A stretch of 64,000 nucleotides of DNA from Ahaetulla prasina (GCF_028640845.1 NC_080548.1:13428314-13492313), one strand, 5' to 3'. Shown: positions 43,313 through 53,526, counted from the stretch's first letter. Notes: generated by a model from the sequence alone, not told the origin. Numbers and translations are program-made.

Positions 43313-43680
43313 AAGCCAGGTCGGTGACCCATTGTTGCGAACAGGGCAATAAGAATAAAATATCTTACCGTATTTCCACAGCTCTCCATACCTAACACTG
43401 GCTGGATGTGAGAGGTTGCCCTGAAAACATGGGTGGCGAGAGGGTTTTCAGTCTGCTTAAGATCTATAATTTAAAACTAATTAACATTTTTATCACCGGC
43501 TTTAAAACGCTTTCCCCCCCTCCCCTCTCCATTGTTGTTTCTTTGCCCTTTATGGACTTCATAAATTTTTTACTGCCTGTGACTGGATTACTCTGCTCAT
43601 GTAGGAAGAATTTCTTTTCTAATCTATTCTGGTTAACCTGAGTCACCCAATCAATGCACAAAAAACCTGGCTTTGTGTGT
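43313..43680. other. Intron sequence, nothing recognised
   Basis: No feature assigned. Confidence 0.45.
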
Positions 43681-44051
43681 CTTGCTTGACTTACGACTGC
43701 AATTGAACCCATAATTTCTTTTCCTAAGTGAGACAGTTGTTAAGTGAGTCTTGCCCCATTTTATGACCTTCCTTGCCACAGTTGTTAAGTGAATCACTGC
43801 AGTTGACGCATTTAATAACCTGATTGCTCCCCCATTGACTTCACTTGTCAGAAGGTCACAAAAGGGGGTCGCACGACCCAGGGACACTGCAACCGTCATA
43901 AATATGAGCCAAGAGTCTGAATTTTGATCATGTGACTGTGGGGATGCTGCAACGGTTGTAAGTGTGAAAACCGGTCATAAGTCCCTTTTTTCAGTGCCGT
44001 TGTAACTTTGCACGGTCACTAAATGAACTGTTGTAAGTCGAGGACTACCTG
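43681..44051. mobile_element. TA-type MITE family M, near complete
   Basis: CTTGACTTACGACTGC to GTAAGTCGAGGACTACCTG, followed by TA. It serves as the best reference copy of family M in the window (~370 bp). Confidence 0.88.
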
Positions 44052-44280
44052 TATTTGTGTTTCTATAGTTAGCCCTCGACTTACAACCATTTGGTTTGCA
44101 GCTCGTTCGTCATACAATCAAAATTCAGACGCTTGGATCATATTTATGATGGTTGCAGTGTTTCCTGGGTCATGAGATTCCCCTTTTGCCACCTTTCGAC
44201 GAGCAACGTCAGAAAATCTGGAACTGAAAAACGTGTCTTATGAGTGGGCCTCGCACTTATGACCATCGCAGCATCCCCAT

Positions 44281-44971
44281 CAGTGGTGGGATTCAGCCGG
44301 TTCGCATCGGTTCAGGCAAACCGCTTGTTAAATTACCACCACCCATCAAAGTGGATCCTGGACGCGGCAATGGAGAAATGGGAAACGGCGCTGCCGGCAT
44401 GAGGGAAGGAGAATTGCTGCTTTCCCTCTTTCTTCTCCCTGCTCCTCCTTCCCTCGCGCCAGTCACTCAATTGCCCAATTCTCCATTGTAGCACAGCGCC
44501 CAGGATCCACTTTGATAGTGGGTGGGGTGGTAATTTAATGACTGGTTTTCCCATCATCAGGTTGGCCATTGTGGGAGGCTCATTCCACATGTGTGGCGGA
44601 GATGGAGGGCGGAGATGGACCACAGCAGGTTTTGACTAATTCTGGAGAACCGGTAGCAGAAATTTTGAGTAGTTCAGAGAACCAGTAGTAAAAATTCTGA
44701 CTGGCTGCGCCCCCATCTCTTCTCTGCCTCCCAAGTCCCAGCTGATGGGGAGGAAACGGGGATTTTACAGTATCCTTCCCCTGGATTGCGGAGGGAATGG
44801 AGATTTTAAGAGTATCCTTCCCCTGCCACGCCCACCAAACCACGCCCACCAAGCCACATCCACAGAACCGGTAGTAAAAAAATTTGAAACCCACCACTGG
44901 ACCACACCTGCCATGATAGCCAACCTGACCTTTGGCAAACAGGTTGTTAAATTATTTGACTCTCGCCACTG
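44281..44971. mobile_element. hAT-like MITE family E in family M, hosting family D
   Basis: From CAGTGGTGGGATTCAGCCGG to TTTGACTCTCGCCACTG. TSDs atccccat / attcccat match at 7 of 8. An internal inverted pair (CAAAGTGGATCCTGG / CCAGGATCCACTTTG) surrounds a 44386-44490 core. Confidence 0.88.
44633..44899 (-). mobile_element. hAT-like MITE family D nested in family E
   Basis: Left end shortened (GCAGGTTTTGACTAATTCTG), right end AAACCCACCACTG. A partial TSD gaccaca is present on both sides. Two 41-bp units. Confidence 0.85.
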
Positions 44972-45243
44972 ATTCCCATGGTCCTGTGATCAGAACTTGG
45001 GTGCCTGGCAACTGGTAGATATTTATGATGGTTGCAATAGCTCAGGGTCACTCCCAGCTGGCTTCAGTCAATAGGGAAAGCCGGATTTGCTTAGCAACCA
45101 CATGGTTCGTTAACAACTGCAGTGATTCGCTTAACAACCGTAGCAAAGAGGGTCGTAAAATGGGTGCAACTCATTTAACAACTGCTTTGCTTAGCCATGG
45201 AAATTCAGGTCCCAACTGTAATCATAAATCCAGGACTATCTGT

Positions 45244-46006
45244 AAAGTATTGATTGCATACCTATATAAGCACAGCGCATATACATACAGCCTTGATATA
45301 TCCCCATTTAGCCAGTCTGGTTGGAACAGACAAAATGTTTTCATGTCACTCCCAATAATGAACATTTTCACTGGCTCTGTCAGATTTAACTGGCCTTTTT
45401 TAGTTATCAGCCACCCTTTTTCCAAACAATCCCTAAATTGAGCTTTTACTGTAATGCAAATTGTCATGCCAGTCATACTGTGTTCACCTTGAGAAGAAAA
45501 GTATTTGTCAATTTAAAAAAAGTTCAGTGACATTTTTCATTTGTTCCGTTATTGTTTCAAAAAGTGAAGCTTAATCAATTTTTTACAGGGCATTTTAATA
45601 TAGATTTAGAAATCCATTATAATCCATTCTAAATTTAAATAAGTCTCTTCCTAGCAAAACAATGCTTTTTCGGCATACTGCTATATAGAAAACAAAAGTG
45701 ACCACATTTGCTAGATCTTAAGAGCATTTTCAGGGTTTTTTCTTTCACTGCCTGTTAATTTCTTGTATTACAACTAAAATCAGGTAGGAACAAATCAACT
45801 CTTACCTTTCTTGATTAATTGTTGGGAGACTTTTTAATTCACCAGAATTTCAGTTGTCAATTACACCAATTAATGCTTGCAGTCCTGATTTTATCTCATG
45901 TTATCTACTTTCTTTATTGAGCTGGGGTTTTGTTTTAATGACTTACTGAATTGTTGCATTCGGAAAAAGACGCATTGTGATTGGAATAGTTTTGCTCCTT
46001 CTGCAA
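45244..46006. other. Intron sequence, nothing recognised
   Basis: AT-rich, apparently unique. Confidence 0.5.
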
Positions 46007-46560
46007 CAATTATTATTTATTTTATTTATTATTTAGATTTTTATACCGCCCTTCTCCCGAAGGACTCAGGGCGGTGTACAGCCAGATTAAAACAGTACAA
46101 TATACAAATTAAAACCACAGTTAAAATAACCTATTCTATAAATGGCCGAAAATTAAAACCGTCAAATTTGACCCATAAATAAAATACCCCAATTAAAATT
46201 ATTAAAATTCAAAAAATTTAAAAAATTAAGCCAGTCCCACTTGGGTAAACAAATGCGTTTTCAATTCACGGCGAAAGGTCCGAAGGTCAGGTAATTGACG
46301 CAAACCAGGGGGAAGTTCGTTCCAGAGGGTAGGTGCTCCAACAGAGAAGGCCCTTCCCCTGGGGGCCGCCAGCCGACATTGCTTGGCGGACGGCACCCTG
46401 AGAAGAGCCTCTCTGTGTGAGCGTACGGGTCGGTGGGAGGCATAAGGTAACAGCAGGCGGTCCCGTAAGTACCCGGGCCCTAAGCCATGGAGCGCTTTAA
46501 AGGTGGTAACCAACACTTTGAAGCGCACCCGAAAGACCACAGGTAGCCAGTGCAGACTGC
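46007..46560 (-). mobile_element. L2-clade LINE 3' end with RT-ORF C-terminus
   Basis: Minus strand: SLHWLPVVFRVRFKVLVTTF, KALHGLGPGYLRDRLLLPYA, APTLWNELPPGLRQLPDLRT. Same family as 5206. It ends at left in the GCCGCCCT/GGGCGG hairpin and an AATAAATAAT tail. The right edge is lost near 46560. Confidence 0.92.
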
Positions 46561-46602
46561 GCAGGAGCAGTGCAGACTGTGCAGGATTTGCATATCCTAT
46601 AG

Positions 46603-47152
46603 CTGTGATGGCAAACCTATGGCATGCATGCCACAGGTGGCGCACGTAGCCATATCAGTGGGCACGCGAGCTCCGCTCTGGCGCGCATGCGCACACTGAC
46701 CAGCTGATTTTCAGGCCTTCTGGACCCACCAGAAGTAAGGAAACAGGGTCTCGGGGTAGGGGGGAAGGCCCATTTTTTTCTCACACCTGGCTCCAGAGTC
46801 TCTCTAGGCCTTCCCCCCCACCCCCCAGAGGTCCTCCGGAGGCTGAAAACATTTGCCAACTTCCGGTCCCACCGAAAGTTGGCAAATGGGTCATTTCTGG
46901 CATCCAGAGGACCTCCAGGGGGTGTGAAAGACCGTTTTCGGGGGGCCCCCAGACTCCTAGAAAGGCTCTGGAGCCAGGTGTAAGAGAAAAACGGGTCTAT
47001 CGGGCCATCATGTACCAGGAGCGGGTGGTGGTGGTTACGCACACATGCACAGGGGTGGGGCGCATAGAATTATAGGTGTGGGCACGTGCGCACGTGACCC
47101 TCCCCCGTCCCCCTGTCCTGGCACGCAATGGCAAAAAGGTTAGCCATCACTG
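46603..47152. mobile_element. hAT-like MITE family B (550 bp)
   Basis: From CTGTGATGGCAAACC to GGTTAGCCATCACTG. TSDs tcctatag / ccctatag match at 7 of 8. The centre is a large imperfect palindrome (AGAGGTCCTCCGGAGGC; TTTGCCAACTTCCGG / CGAAAGTTGGCAAA). Confidence 0.9.
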
Positions 47153-47180
47153 CCCTATAGAGAAGGCCAGCATTCTATAG

Positions 47181-47314
47181 CAGGGGTCTCTAACCTTGGT
47201 CCCTTTAAGACTTGTGGACTTCAACTCCCAGAGTTCCTCAGCCAGCTTTGCTGGCTGAGGGACTCTGGGAGTTGAAGTCCACAAGTCTTAAAGGGACCAA
47301 GGTTGGAGACCCCG
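47181..47314. mobile_element. Foldback hAT-like MITE family A, perfect TSD
   Basis: From CAGGGGTCTCTAACC to GGTTGGAGACCCCG, TSD ttctatag perfect (47173-47180, 47315-47322). Centre CAGCCAGC-TTT-GCTGGCTG. Confidence 0.94.
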
Positions 47315-47322
47315 TTCTATAG

Positions 47323-47638
47323 AGTGGGCCAGCACAACATAGAGCCTGCGGATCATACCTAGCCTGCTAAGAAGCCTTTGGTGACCCAAAGACATTTTTT
47401 TAAAAAGTCACTAAATTTGCTGCCTCCCAAAAGATCCCCTTAACGCCTGCCAGCCTTGCGAGGTCGGCCAGACAAGAAGCACACCCAGAATTACTAGCTC
47501 CTGTCTTTGTATTGTAAGGATACATTAACAGAACCTTGCAAGTCTGGGCGTACATTTCCCCCCCCCCCCGCCCTCACCTTTACAGTCCAAGAAACTAGAG
47601 AGGGTCCCTTTTGAGACATTAGCTGCAATCCCATTTAC
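47323..47638. other. Intron sequence with an unclassified repeat
   Basis: From 47515, TACATTAACAGAACCTTGCA and the following ~110 bases resemble 53535-53640 (TACATTAACAGAATCTTGCG). Class unknown. A poly-C run lies at about 47560. Confidence 0.45.
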
Positions 47639-47910
47639 CAGTAGTCCTCGATTTACGACCACAGTGGAGCCCAACGTTTCTGTTACTAAGCGAGACTGGT
47701 ATTAAGTGAGTTTTGGCCCTATTTAAACAACCTTTCTCACCACCGTTGTTGAGTGAATCATTGCAGTTGTAAATTAGTAGCATGGTTGTTAAATGAATCT
47801 GGCTTCCCCATTGACTTTGTTTGTCAGAAGGTTACCAAAGGGGATCGCATGACCCCCCCACCCCCCGCTCCGGCCATTGCAATTGTCATAAATAGGAGTC
47901 AGTGGCTAAG

Positions 47911-48173
47911 GGCCTCTGTGGCTCAGACTGGTAAGACAGTCTGTTATTAACAGAAGCTGCCTGCAATTACTGCAGGTTCAAGCCCCACCAGGCCCAAGGC
48001 TGACTCAGCCTTCCATCCTTTATAAGGTAGGTAAAATGAGGACCCAGATGGTTGGGGGCAATAAGTTGACTTTGTATATAATATACAAATGGATGAAGAC
48101 TATTGCTTAACACAGTGTAAGCCGCCCTGAGTCTTCGGAGAAGGGCGGGATATAAATGCAAAAAAAAAAAAAA
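47911..48173 (+). mobile_element. tRNA-derived SINE with L2-like 3' tail
   Basis: The A box (GTGGCTCAGACTGG at about 47919-47932) and B box (GGTTCAAGCCC at 47975-47985) give a pol III promoter. The core AGGTAGGTAAAATGAGGACC and the tail TAAGCCGCCCTGAGTCTTCG..GGGCGGGATATAAATG with an A13 run match the L2 3' hairpin. This implies mobilisation by L2 machinery. Confidence 0.88.
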
Positions 48174-48202
48174 GTGTCTGAATTTTGATCATGTGACTGC
48201 AG

Positions 48203-48459
48203 CAGTGGTGGGTTTCAATTTTTTTTTTTACTACCAGTTCTGTGGGTGTGGCTTGGTGGGCGTGGCATGGCATGGTAGGCGTGGCAGGGGAAGGATACTG
48301 CTAAATCCCCATTTCCTCCCAAATCAGCTGGGACTTGGGAGGCAGAGAATAGATGGGGGCGGGGCCAGTCAGAATTTTTACTACCGGTTCTCCGAACTAC
48401 TCAAAATTGTCGCTATCGGTTCTCCAGAACTGATCAGAACCTGCTGAAACCCACCTCTG
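48203..48459 (+). mobile_element. hAT-like MITE family D (short copy) in family M
   Basis: From CAGTGGTGGGTTTCAA to AACCCACCTCTG. TSDs gactgcag / gactatag match at 6 of 8. One 41-bp unit plus a partial. Confidence 0.88.
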
Positions 48460-48567
48460 GACTATAGAGATGCTGCAATGAAAAAGGTTCATAAGTCACT
48501 TTTTTTAGTGCCGTTCTAACTTTGAACGGTCACTAAACAAATTGTTGTAAGTCAAGAACTACCTGTA

Positions 48568-49162
48568 TTCCTGTGGGCTCAGCTGCCTCTTTCCTATCTG
48601 TTTTCTAATCTGCAGCTCTTCCTCTCGTCTCCCAGGGCGACTCCTTCCTACCATTACACCACTACTCTGTAGAAACGAAATGCGGGGAAACCTAACCACA
48701 ACCATACTAAGGAATAGGAAGTAGTGAATGACTATGGAATACTAATCAGCTGTGTTTACAGAACTCACTTAACCTAGTTACTTTTCTGGGGTTGCGCAAC
48801 ACAGTGTGATGTAATTGAACGGTCTGGATTATGTAACTCACAAAGCCACCCACAGACCTAACTAGGATTTTAAAAAAAACTAATCAAGCTTAGCATGTAC
48901 TGGAAGTGTGTTTGTAGATATTTGCTTGAGCTATTAAGGATGCAGTGTGAACACAACCAAAGAAAGTTAAAAGGGGATGCAAAGAAATGGGAGAGGAATG
49001 CAACGGAACGTCAGAATAACACCAGATCTTCCATGCAGCAGCATTTTGTTAGATGTTCCACTTGTTAATACTTAATTGTCATGTGCTTGAAAGGGAAGTT
49101 GAAGGACACAAGGTAGAAACATGGTTAATTAGCTCTGAAAGCCCACCAGAACTCACATCATA
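48568..49162. other. Intron sequence, nothing recognised
   Basis: No feature assigned. Confidence 0.45.
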
Positions 49163-49170
49163 AAATAGAG

Positions 49171-50370
49171 CAGGGATGTCAAACTCGATTTCATTGAGGA
49201 CTCATCAGGGTTTGTGTTTGACCTTGGAGGGCCCGGCGGGGGGGGCGGGATGTAGGTGTGGTCATGATGGGTGTGGCTGTGGCTATGGTGGGTGTGATAC
49301 GAGACTCGTGTCGGGGCACCTGTGGTGCTAATGCAGGACTTCCCTGAGACCCTCCCTTACTCTCATTTTAATCTTCCTTCCTTCCTTCCTTTTTTTCCTT
49401 TTCCTTCCCTCTTCATTCTCCTTTCTTCTTCCTTCCCCTCTTTCCTTATTTTTCCTTCCTTGCTCTCTTCCCATCTTTCTTTCTTTCCCTTTCTCTCTTT
49501 CCTTTTTCCCTTTCTCCTTTCCTGTCCCTTCTTGCATTCTCAAATGCAAAAGGGGAAACATTTCTCCTTTTGTTTTGTTTTTAGTTTGTTTTGATAGCCT
49601 TCTGCCAGCGAAAATGGAGTCGGGGTGGGGGGAGGGCGTCTGGCCCACCGTGCTCCGTTTTCACTGGCAGAGGGCCGCAGGAGGGCGTCGTGGCCAAAAA
49701 TGAGGCATGGGGTGCAGGGGTGAAATCCAGCAGGTTCTGACAGGTTCTGGAGAACTGGTAACAGACATTTTGAGCAGTTCGGAGAACCAGTAGCAGAAAT
49801 TTTGAGCAGTTCGGAGAACCAGTAGCAGAAATTTTGAGTAGTTTGGAGAACCAGCAAATACCACCTCTGGCTGACCCCAGAGTGGGGTGGGAATGGAGAT
49901 TTTGTAGTATCCTTCCCCTCAGGAGTCCTGAGGGAATGGGGATTTTGCAGTATCCTTCCCCCAGGAGTGGTGAGGGAATGGGGATTTTGCAGTATCCTTC
50001 CCCCCAGGAGTGGGGAGGGAATGGGGATTTTGCAGTATCCTTCCCCTGGAGTGGGGAGGGAATGGGGATTATGCAGTATCCTTCCCCTGGAGTGGGGAGG
50101 GAATGGGGATTTTGCATGGGGATTTTGCAGTATCCTTCCCCTGGAGTGGGGAGGGAATGGGGATTTTGCAGTATCCTTCCCCTGCCACGCCCACCAAGCC
50201 ACACCCACAGAACCGGTAGTAAAAAAAGCTACCCACTATGGGGGGCTGCAAAGCCCTCCCCAAGCTCTGTTTTCGCTGGCAGAGGCACTGTGGGCTGGCT
50301 GTTTTAGGGCGAGCCCCAAGGGCCAGATCTAAGCACCCAGCGGCCCCTGGGCCTTGAGTTTGATACCCCG
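49171..50370. mobile_element. hAT-like family C (1.2 kb with insert) close to exon 3
   Basis: From CAGGGATGTCAAACTCG to GAGTTTGATACCCCG. TSDs aaatagag / aaatagaa match at 7 of 8. It holds a ~160-bp polypyrimidine tract (49373-49535), opposed GCCAGCGAAAATGGAG / CTCCGTTTTCACTGGC blocks and a nested family D element. Confidence 0.88.
49715..50237 (-). mobile_element. hAT-like family D with ~7-unit minisatellite, nested in family C
   Basis: Starts CAGGGGTGAAATCCAGCAGG. Near the left end the segment 'GAACCAGTAGCAGAAATTTTGAG' style (~35 bp) is itself tandemly repeated. Array 49890-50190, one unit with a small GGGGATTTTGCA duplication. Ends AGCTACCCACT. TSDs atggggtg / atgggggg match at 7 of 8. Confidence 0.88.
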
Positions 50371-50785
50371 AAATAGAATGTTATTCATAAAACAGTTGCA
50401 AATTTAGAGGATCAGACTCTAGCAAAAAGTTGATGGATTATAGAAGGAGTTTAAAGCTTGGCTGAATAAAAGAAGCTTCATCTAACCTTGTTCTCTGTCA
50501 AATAAAGATGAAGAGTGTACCTTTGATCCTTCCTAATGCCCTTGGCTAGTCAGGAGAATTTATAGGGAGGAAAGGTTTTCATGGGTTCTCCGAGTATCTC
50601 TTTAATGATGCGAGCAGTTTGCTTTGGTTTGGCAATATTTCTGTCTGTAGGCGAAGAACCATAAAGGAAACTGCTTAGAAGTAACTCTACATGTCTTTCT
50701 TGGTTTGAGGGGCCTGACAGTAAGATTTTGAATTGATTTATCTTTGTGGCGACATCTAAATTTCCGTTCTTTTCTCTATTCCAAG
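50371..50785. other. Intron 2, unique part upstream of exon 3
   Basis: No repeat seen. It ends in the pyrimidine tract CCGTTCTTTTCTCTATTCC before AAG|exon. Confidence 0.5.
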
Positions 50786-50898
50786 GCAAAGGCCGGTGGG
50801 AAAAAACTCCGAAAAGTGACTCTGAAAGTATCGCCCAAAGGGATCGTTCTCAGTGACAGCATAACAAATGAATCCATTGAAAATGTGTCAATATACAG
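50786..50898 (+). CDS. LDLRAP1: LDLRAP1 exon 3 (PTB domain, continued)
   Basis: 113 bp between acceptor CCAAG (AG at 50784-50785) and donor GTACTC at 50899. It encodes AKAGGKKLRKVTLKVSPKGI, then VLSDSITNESIENVSIYR with the last Arg codon split (phase 2). This is the central PTB beta-sheet region and follows VKRIVAT of exon 2 in register. No stop or frameshift, so it appears functional. The next exon (expected to begin I-S-Y-C-like in this family) was not found in the remaining 13 kb, so intron 3 is at least that long. The donor +5 base is T, weaker than the consensus G. Confidence 0.96.
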
Positions 50899-50992
50899 GT
50901 ACTCCTCATCCATACAGTTTCAAATCTTCAGAGCAAATAACTTAAGCCCTCTCCTTCCCCGAAGAGCTAACGTTCGAAGGGTTAATGCTTGA

Positions 50993-51065
50993 AGCTTTGC
51001 TGGCTGAGGGACTCTGGGAGTTGATGTCCACAAGTCTTAAAAGAGCCAAGTTTGCAGACCCCTGC
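50993..51065. mobile_element. Foldback hAT-like MITE family A, right half
   Basis: GCTTTGCTGGCTGAGGGACT to AGTTTGCAGACCCCTG; the left half is missing. Confidence 0.75.
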
Positions 51066-51071
51066 CTAAGG

Positions 51072-51196
51072 CAGGGGTGTCAAAATTGCGTCGTCACGTG
51101 ACGTATCGTGACTTCCTCCCCCCTTTGCTAAACTGGGTGTGGGCGTGGCCAGCGTGTGACGCATCAGGCCCGCAGGCCGCGAGTTTGACAGCCCTG
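51072..51196. mobile_element. hAT-like MITE family C, internally deleted (125 bp)
   Basis: From CAGGGGTGTCAAAATTG to GAGTTTGACAGCCCTG. TSDs gcctaagg / ctctaagg match at 6 of 8. Confidence 0.88.
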
Positions 51197-51350
51197 CTCT
51201 AAGGCAATCATATCATGGAATATTAGGTATCTATTATAGACATGTCATTGCATCGAAATAACGTTGTGTTAAAACGGAGACGATGGAGCAATAGATGGTC
51301 AGTATGGAGAGATTTAATCATATGTTAAAGAACTGAGCTAGTTTTATATG

Positions 51351-51550
51351 ACAGTTAGAACAATTAATAAGTGGAACGACTTGCCTGCAGAAGTTGTGAA
51401 TGCTCCAACACTGGAAATCTTTAAGAAAATGTTGGATAGCCATCTGACTGAGATGGTGTAGGGTTTCCTGCCTGGGCAGGGGGTTGGACTAGAAGGCCTC
51501 CAAGGTCCCTTCCAATTCTGTTGTTATATTATTATATTATATTATATTAA
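51351..51550 (+). mobile_element. CR1 LINE 3' end with (TTATA)n tail
   Basis: GACAGTTAGAACAATTAATA through GTCCCTTCCAATTCTGTTG, then TATATTATTATATTATATTATATTA-like pentamers. Confidence 0.9.
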
Positions 51551-51688
51551 CCTTTTATGGATATACTTCTTTCCCCCACAAGTGTCACTCGTTCATTATT
51601 CTATTTTTGTTCTGATTTTTTTAGCACATATATATTTTTGGTGATACTTCATCATATCTTCTGATTGATACACTTACCCATAGATGTT

Positions 51689-51690
<2 letters not shown>

Positions 51691-51733
<43 letters not shown>
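51691..51733. repeat. (GT)n microsatellite
   Basis: About 21 GT units. Confidence 0.95.
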
Positions 51734-51734
<1 letters not shown>

Positions 51735-51769
51735 TACCTTCCATTACTTAGTGATACAGTCATTAAGTA

Positions 51770-52175
51770 CCATATTTTTCGGAGTATAAGATGCACCTTT
51801 TCCCCCCCAAAAGAGGGTGGAAATGTTGGTGCATCTTATACACAGAATACAGCCATTTATGGCCTCCCGAAGCCCCACCGCGCTTGTTCCATTTTTGCAA
51901 AAATCAAGCCCGTTTTTCGCCCAATTTTTGCAAAAACGGGCCCTTTTTGCCCTCCCACAGCCCCCATGAGCACTCTGCAGGCCTCCCAAACTGTCTGTGC
52001 ACCCTGTTTTTCACAAAAATGGACCCATTTTTCTCACGTTCTTGCAAAAAATGGGGCGCGCAGAGGGTTTGGGAGGCCTGCAGAGTGCTCCTGGGGGCCA
52101 GGGAGAGGAAAAAAAGTTTTTTTTCTTACTTAGCTCTTCAAAATCTTGGTGCGTCTTACAGTCTGAAAAATATGG
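51770..52175. mobile_element. TA-flanked DNA transposon derivative (second TA family)
   Basis: Ends CCATATTTTTCGGAGTATAA and GTCTGAAAAATATGG, flanked by TA (51768-51769, 52176-52177). GGTGCATCTTATAC and GGTGCGTCTTACAG are inverted subterminal repeats; the centre is palindromic (GCAGGCCTCCCAAA / TTTGGGAGGCCTGC). Tc1/mariner-like, non-coding. Confidence 0.8.
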
Positions 52176-52189
52176 TAAGTTGTGCTGAA

Positions 52190-52516
52190 TTATTGATCTT
52201 GTTTGCAGTGATCGTTAAGGAAATCCAGCATTAAATGATTTTAAACCTTTCTTGCTAAGGTTGTTAAGTGAATCACAGCCATTGTTAAGCTGGTAACACG
52301 ATTGTTCAGTGACTCTGGCTTCGCTGATTTTGCTTGTTGGAAGGTTGCAAAAGGTTGACCACATGACCCCCAAGACACGGCAACTGTTGTAAATATGAGT
52401 CTGTTGCCAACTGTCTGAATTTTGATCAGGTGACCATGGTACTAAGTCACTTTTTTCAGTGCCCTTGCAATTTCGAATGGTCACTAAATGAACTGTTGTA
52501 ACTTGAGGACTATCTG
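52190..52516. mobile_element. TA-type MITE family M, partial
   Basis: TTGCTAAGGTTGTTAAGTGA, GGCAACTGTTGTAAATATGA, TGTCTGAATTTTGATCAGGT, ending CTTGAGGACTATCTGTA. Confidence 0.82.
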
Positions 52517-52711
52517 TAATGAATTGGATTTTATGACAAGCTTGTTTAGGCTGCTTTTAAGAAAGGAGTCAACTTTACGAGGTTGACCAGATGGGAAACA
52601 ACACAATCGGATAAACTAATTCTAGATGGGCTCCAGCATGACTCTGAAAGCTTGGAAGACTAAATCTCTGGACCCAGATTGGATCTTGAAACTAATTCTA
52701 CTTTCCTGTAA

Positions 52712-53526
52712 AGGTGAAATTCAATTTTTTTTTTTACTACCGGTTCTGTGGGTGTGGCTTGGTGGGCATGGCAGGGGAAGGATACAGCAAAATCCCCATT
52801 CCCCCCACACTCCTGGGGGAAGGATAATGCAAAATCCCCATTCCCTTCCCACTCCTGGGGGAAGGATACTGCAAAATCCCCATTCCTCCCCACTCCTGGG
52901 GGGAAGGATACTGCAAAATCCCCATTCCCTTCCCACTCCAGGGGAAGGATACTGCAAAATCCCCATTCCCTCCCCACTCCAGGGGAAGGATACTGCAAAA
53001 TCCCCATTCCCTCCCCACTCCTGGGGGAAGGATACTGCAAAATCCCCATTCCCTCCCCACTCCTGGGGAAGGATACTGCAAAATCCCCATTCCCTCCCCA
53101 CTCTGGGGGGACGGATATTGCAAAATCTCTATTCCCTTCCCGCTCTTGGGAGACGGATATTGCAAAATCCCCATTCCCTCCCCACTCCTGGGGGAAGGAT
53201 ACTGCAAAATCCCCATTCTCTCCCCACTCCTGGGGGAAGGATACTGCAAAATCCCCATTCCCTCCCCACTCTGGGGGGAAGGATACTGCAAAATCCCCAT
53301 TCCCTCCCCACTCCTGGGGGAAGGATAATGCAAAATCCCCATTCTCTCCCCACTCCTAGGGGAAGGATACTGCAAAATCCCCATTTCCCTCCACTCCTGG
53401 GGGAAGGCTATTGCAATCTCCATTCCCACCCCACTCGGGGGCCAGCCAGAGATGGTATTTGCCGGGTTCTCCGAACTACTCAAAATTTCCGCTACCGGTT
53501 CTCCAGAACCTGCTGAATTTCACCCC
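52712..53526 (+). mobile_element. hAT-like MITE family D with ~16-unit minisatellite, perfect TSD
   Basis: The largest copy (815 bp). TSD tcctgtaa at 52704-52711 and 53527-53534 is perfect. Left CTACCGGTTCTGTGGGTGTG, right CTACCGGTTCTCCAGAACC..AATTTCACCCC. Frames of up to 296 codons crossing it are repeat artefacts. Confidence 0.93.
52776..53440 (+). repeat. 41-42-bp minisatellite, ~16 units, in family D
   Basis: Unit GGGGAAGGATACTGCAAAAT + CCCCATTCCCTCCCCACTCCTG. Unit 9 carries the GGACGGATATTG / CTCTATTCC variant also present in one unit at 32943. Purine/pyrimidine strand asymmetry is marked. Confidence 0.94.

Larger units (their letters stand above)
44069..45243. mobile_element. TA-type MITE family M split by hAT families E and D
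   Basis: Left block 44069-44280 (GCCCTCGACTTACAACC, AAAATTCAGACGCTTGG), right block 44972-45243 (TGATCAGAACTTGGGTGCC, GGATTTGCTTAGCAACCAC), ending ATCCAGGACTATCTGTA. Confidence 0.85.
47639..48567. mobile_element. TA-type MITE family M hosting a SINE and a family D hAT
   Basis: Blocks CAGTAGTCCTCGATTTACG to about 47910, GTGTCTGAATTTTGATCATG (48174-48202) and 48460 to GTCAAGAACTACCTG. Two independent insertions split it. Confidence 0.87.
43153..50785 (+). other. LDLRAP1: LDLRAP1 intron 2 (7,633 bp)
   Basis: Donor GTGAGG, acceptor TTCTCTATTCCAAG. Phase 0. Repeats include the family A MITE starting 64 bp after exon 2 and the nested family C/D element ending 415 bp before exon 3. Confidence 0.93.

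Noticed and set aside
52626..53516. Open frames of up to 296 codons on both strands
   Set aside because: Same minisatellite artefact in the larger family D copy.
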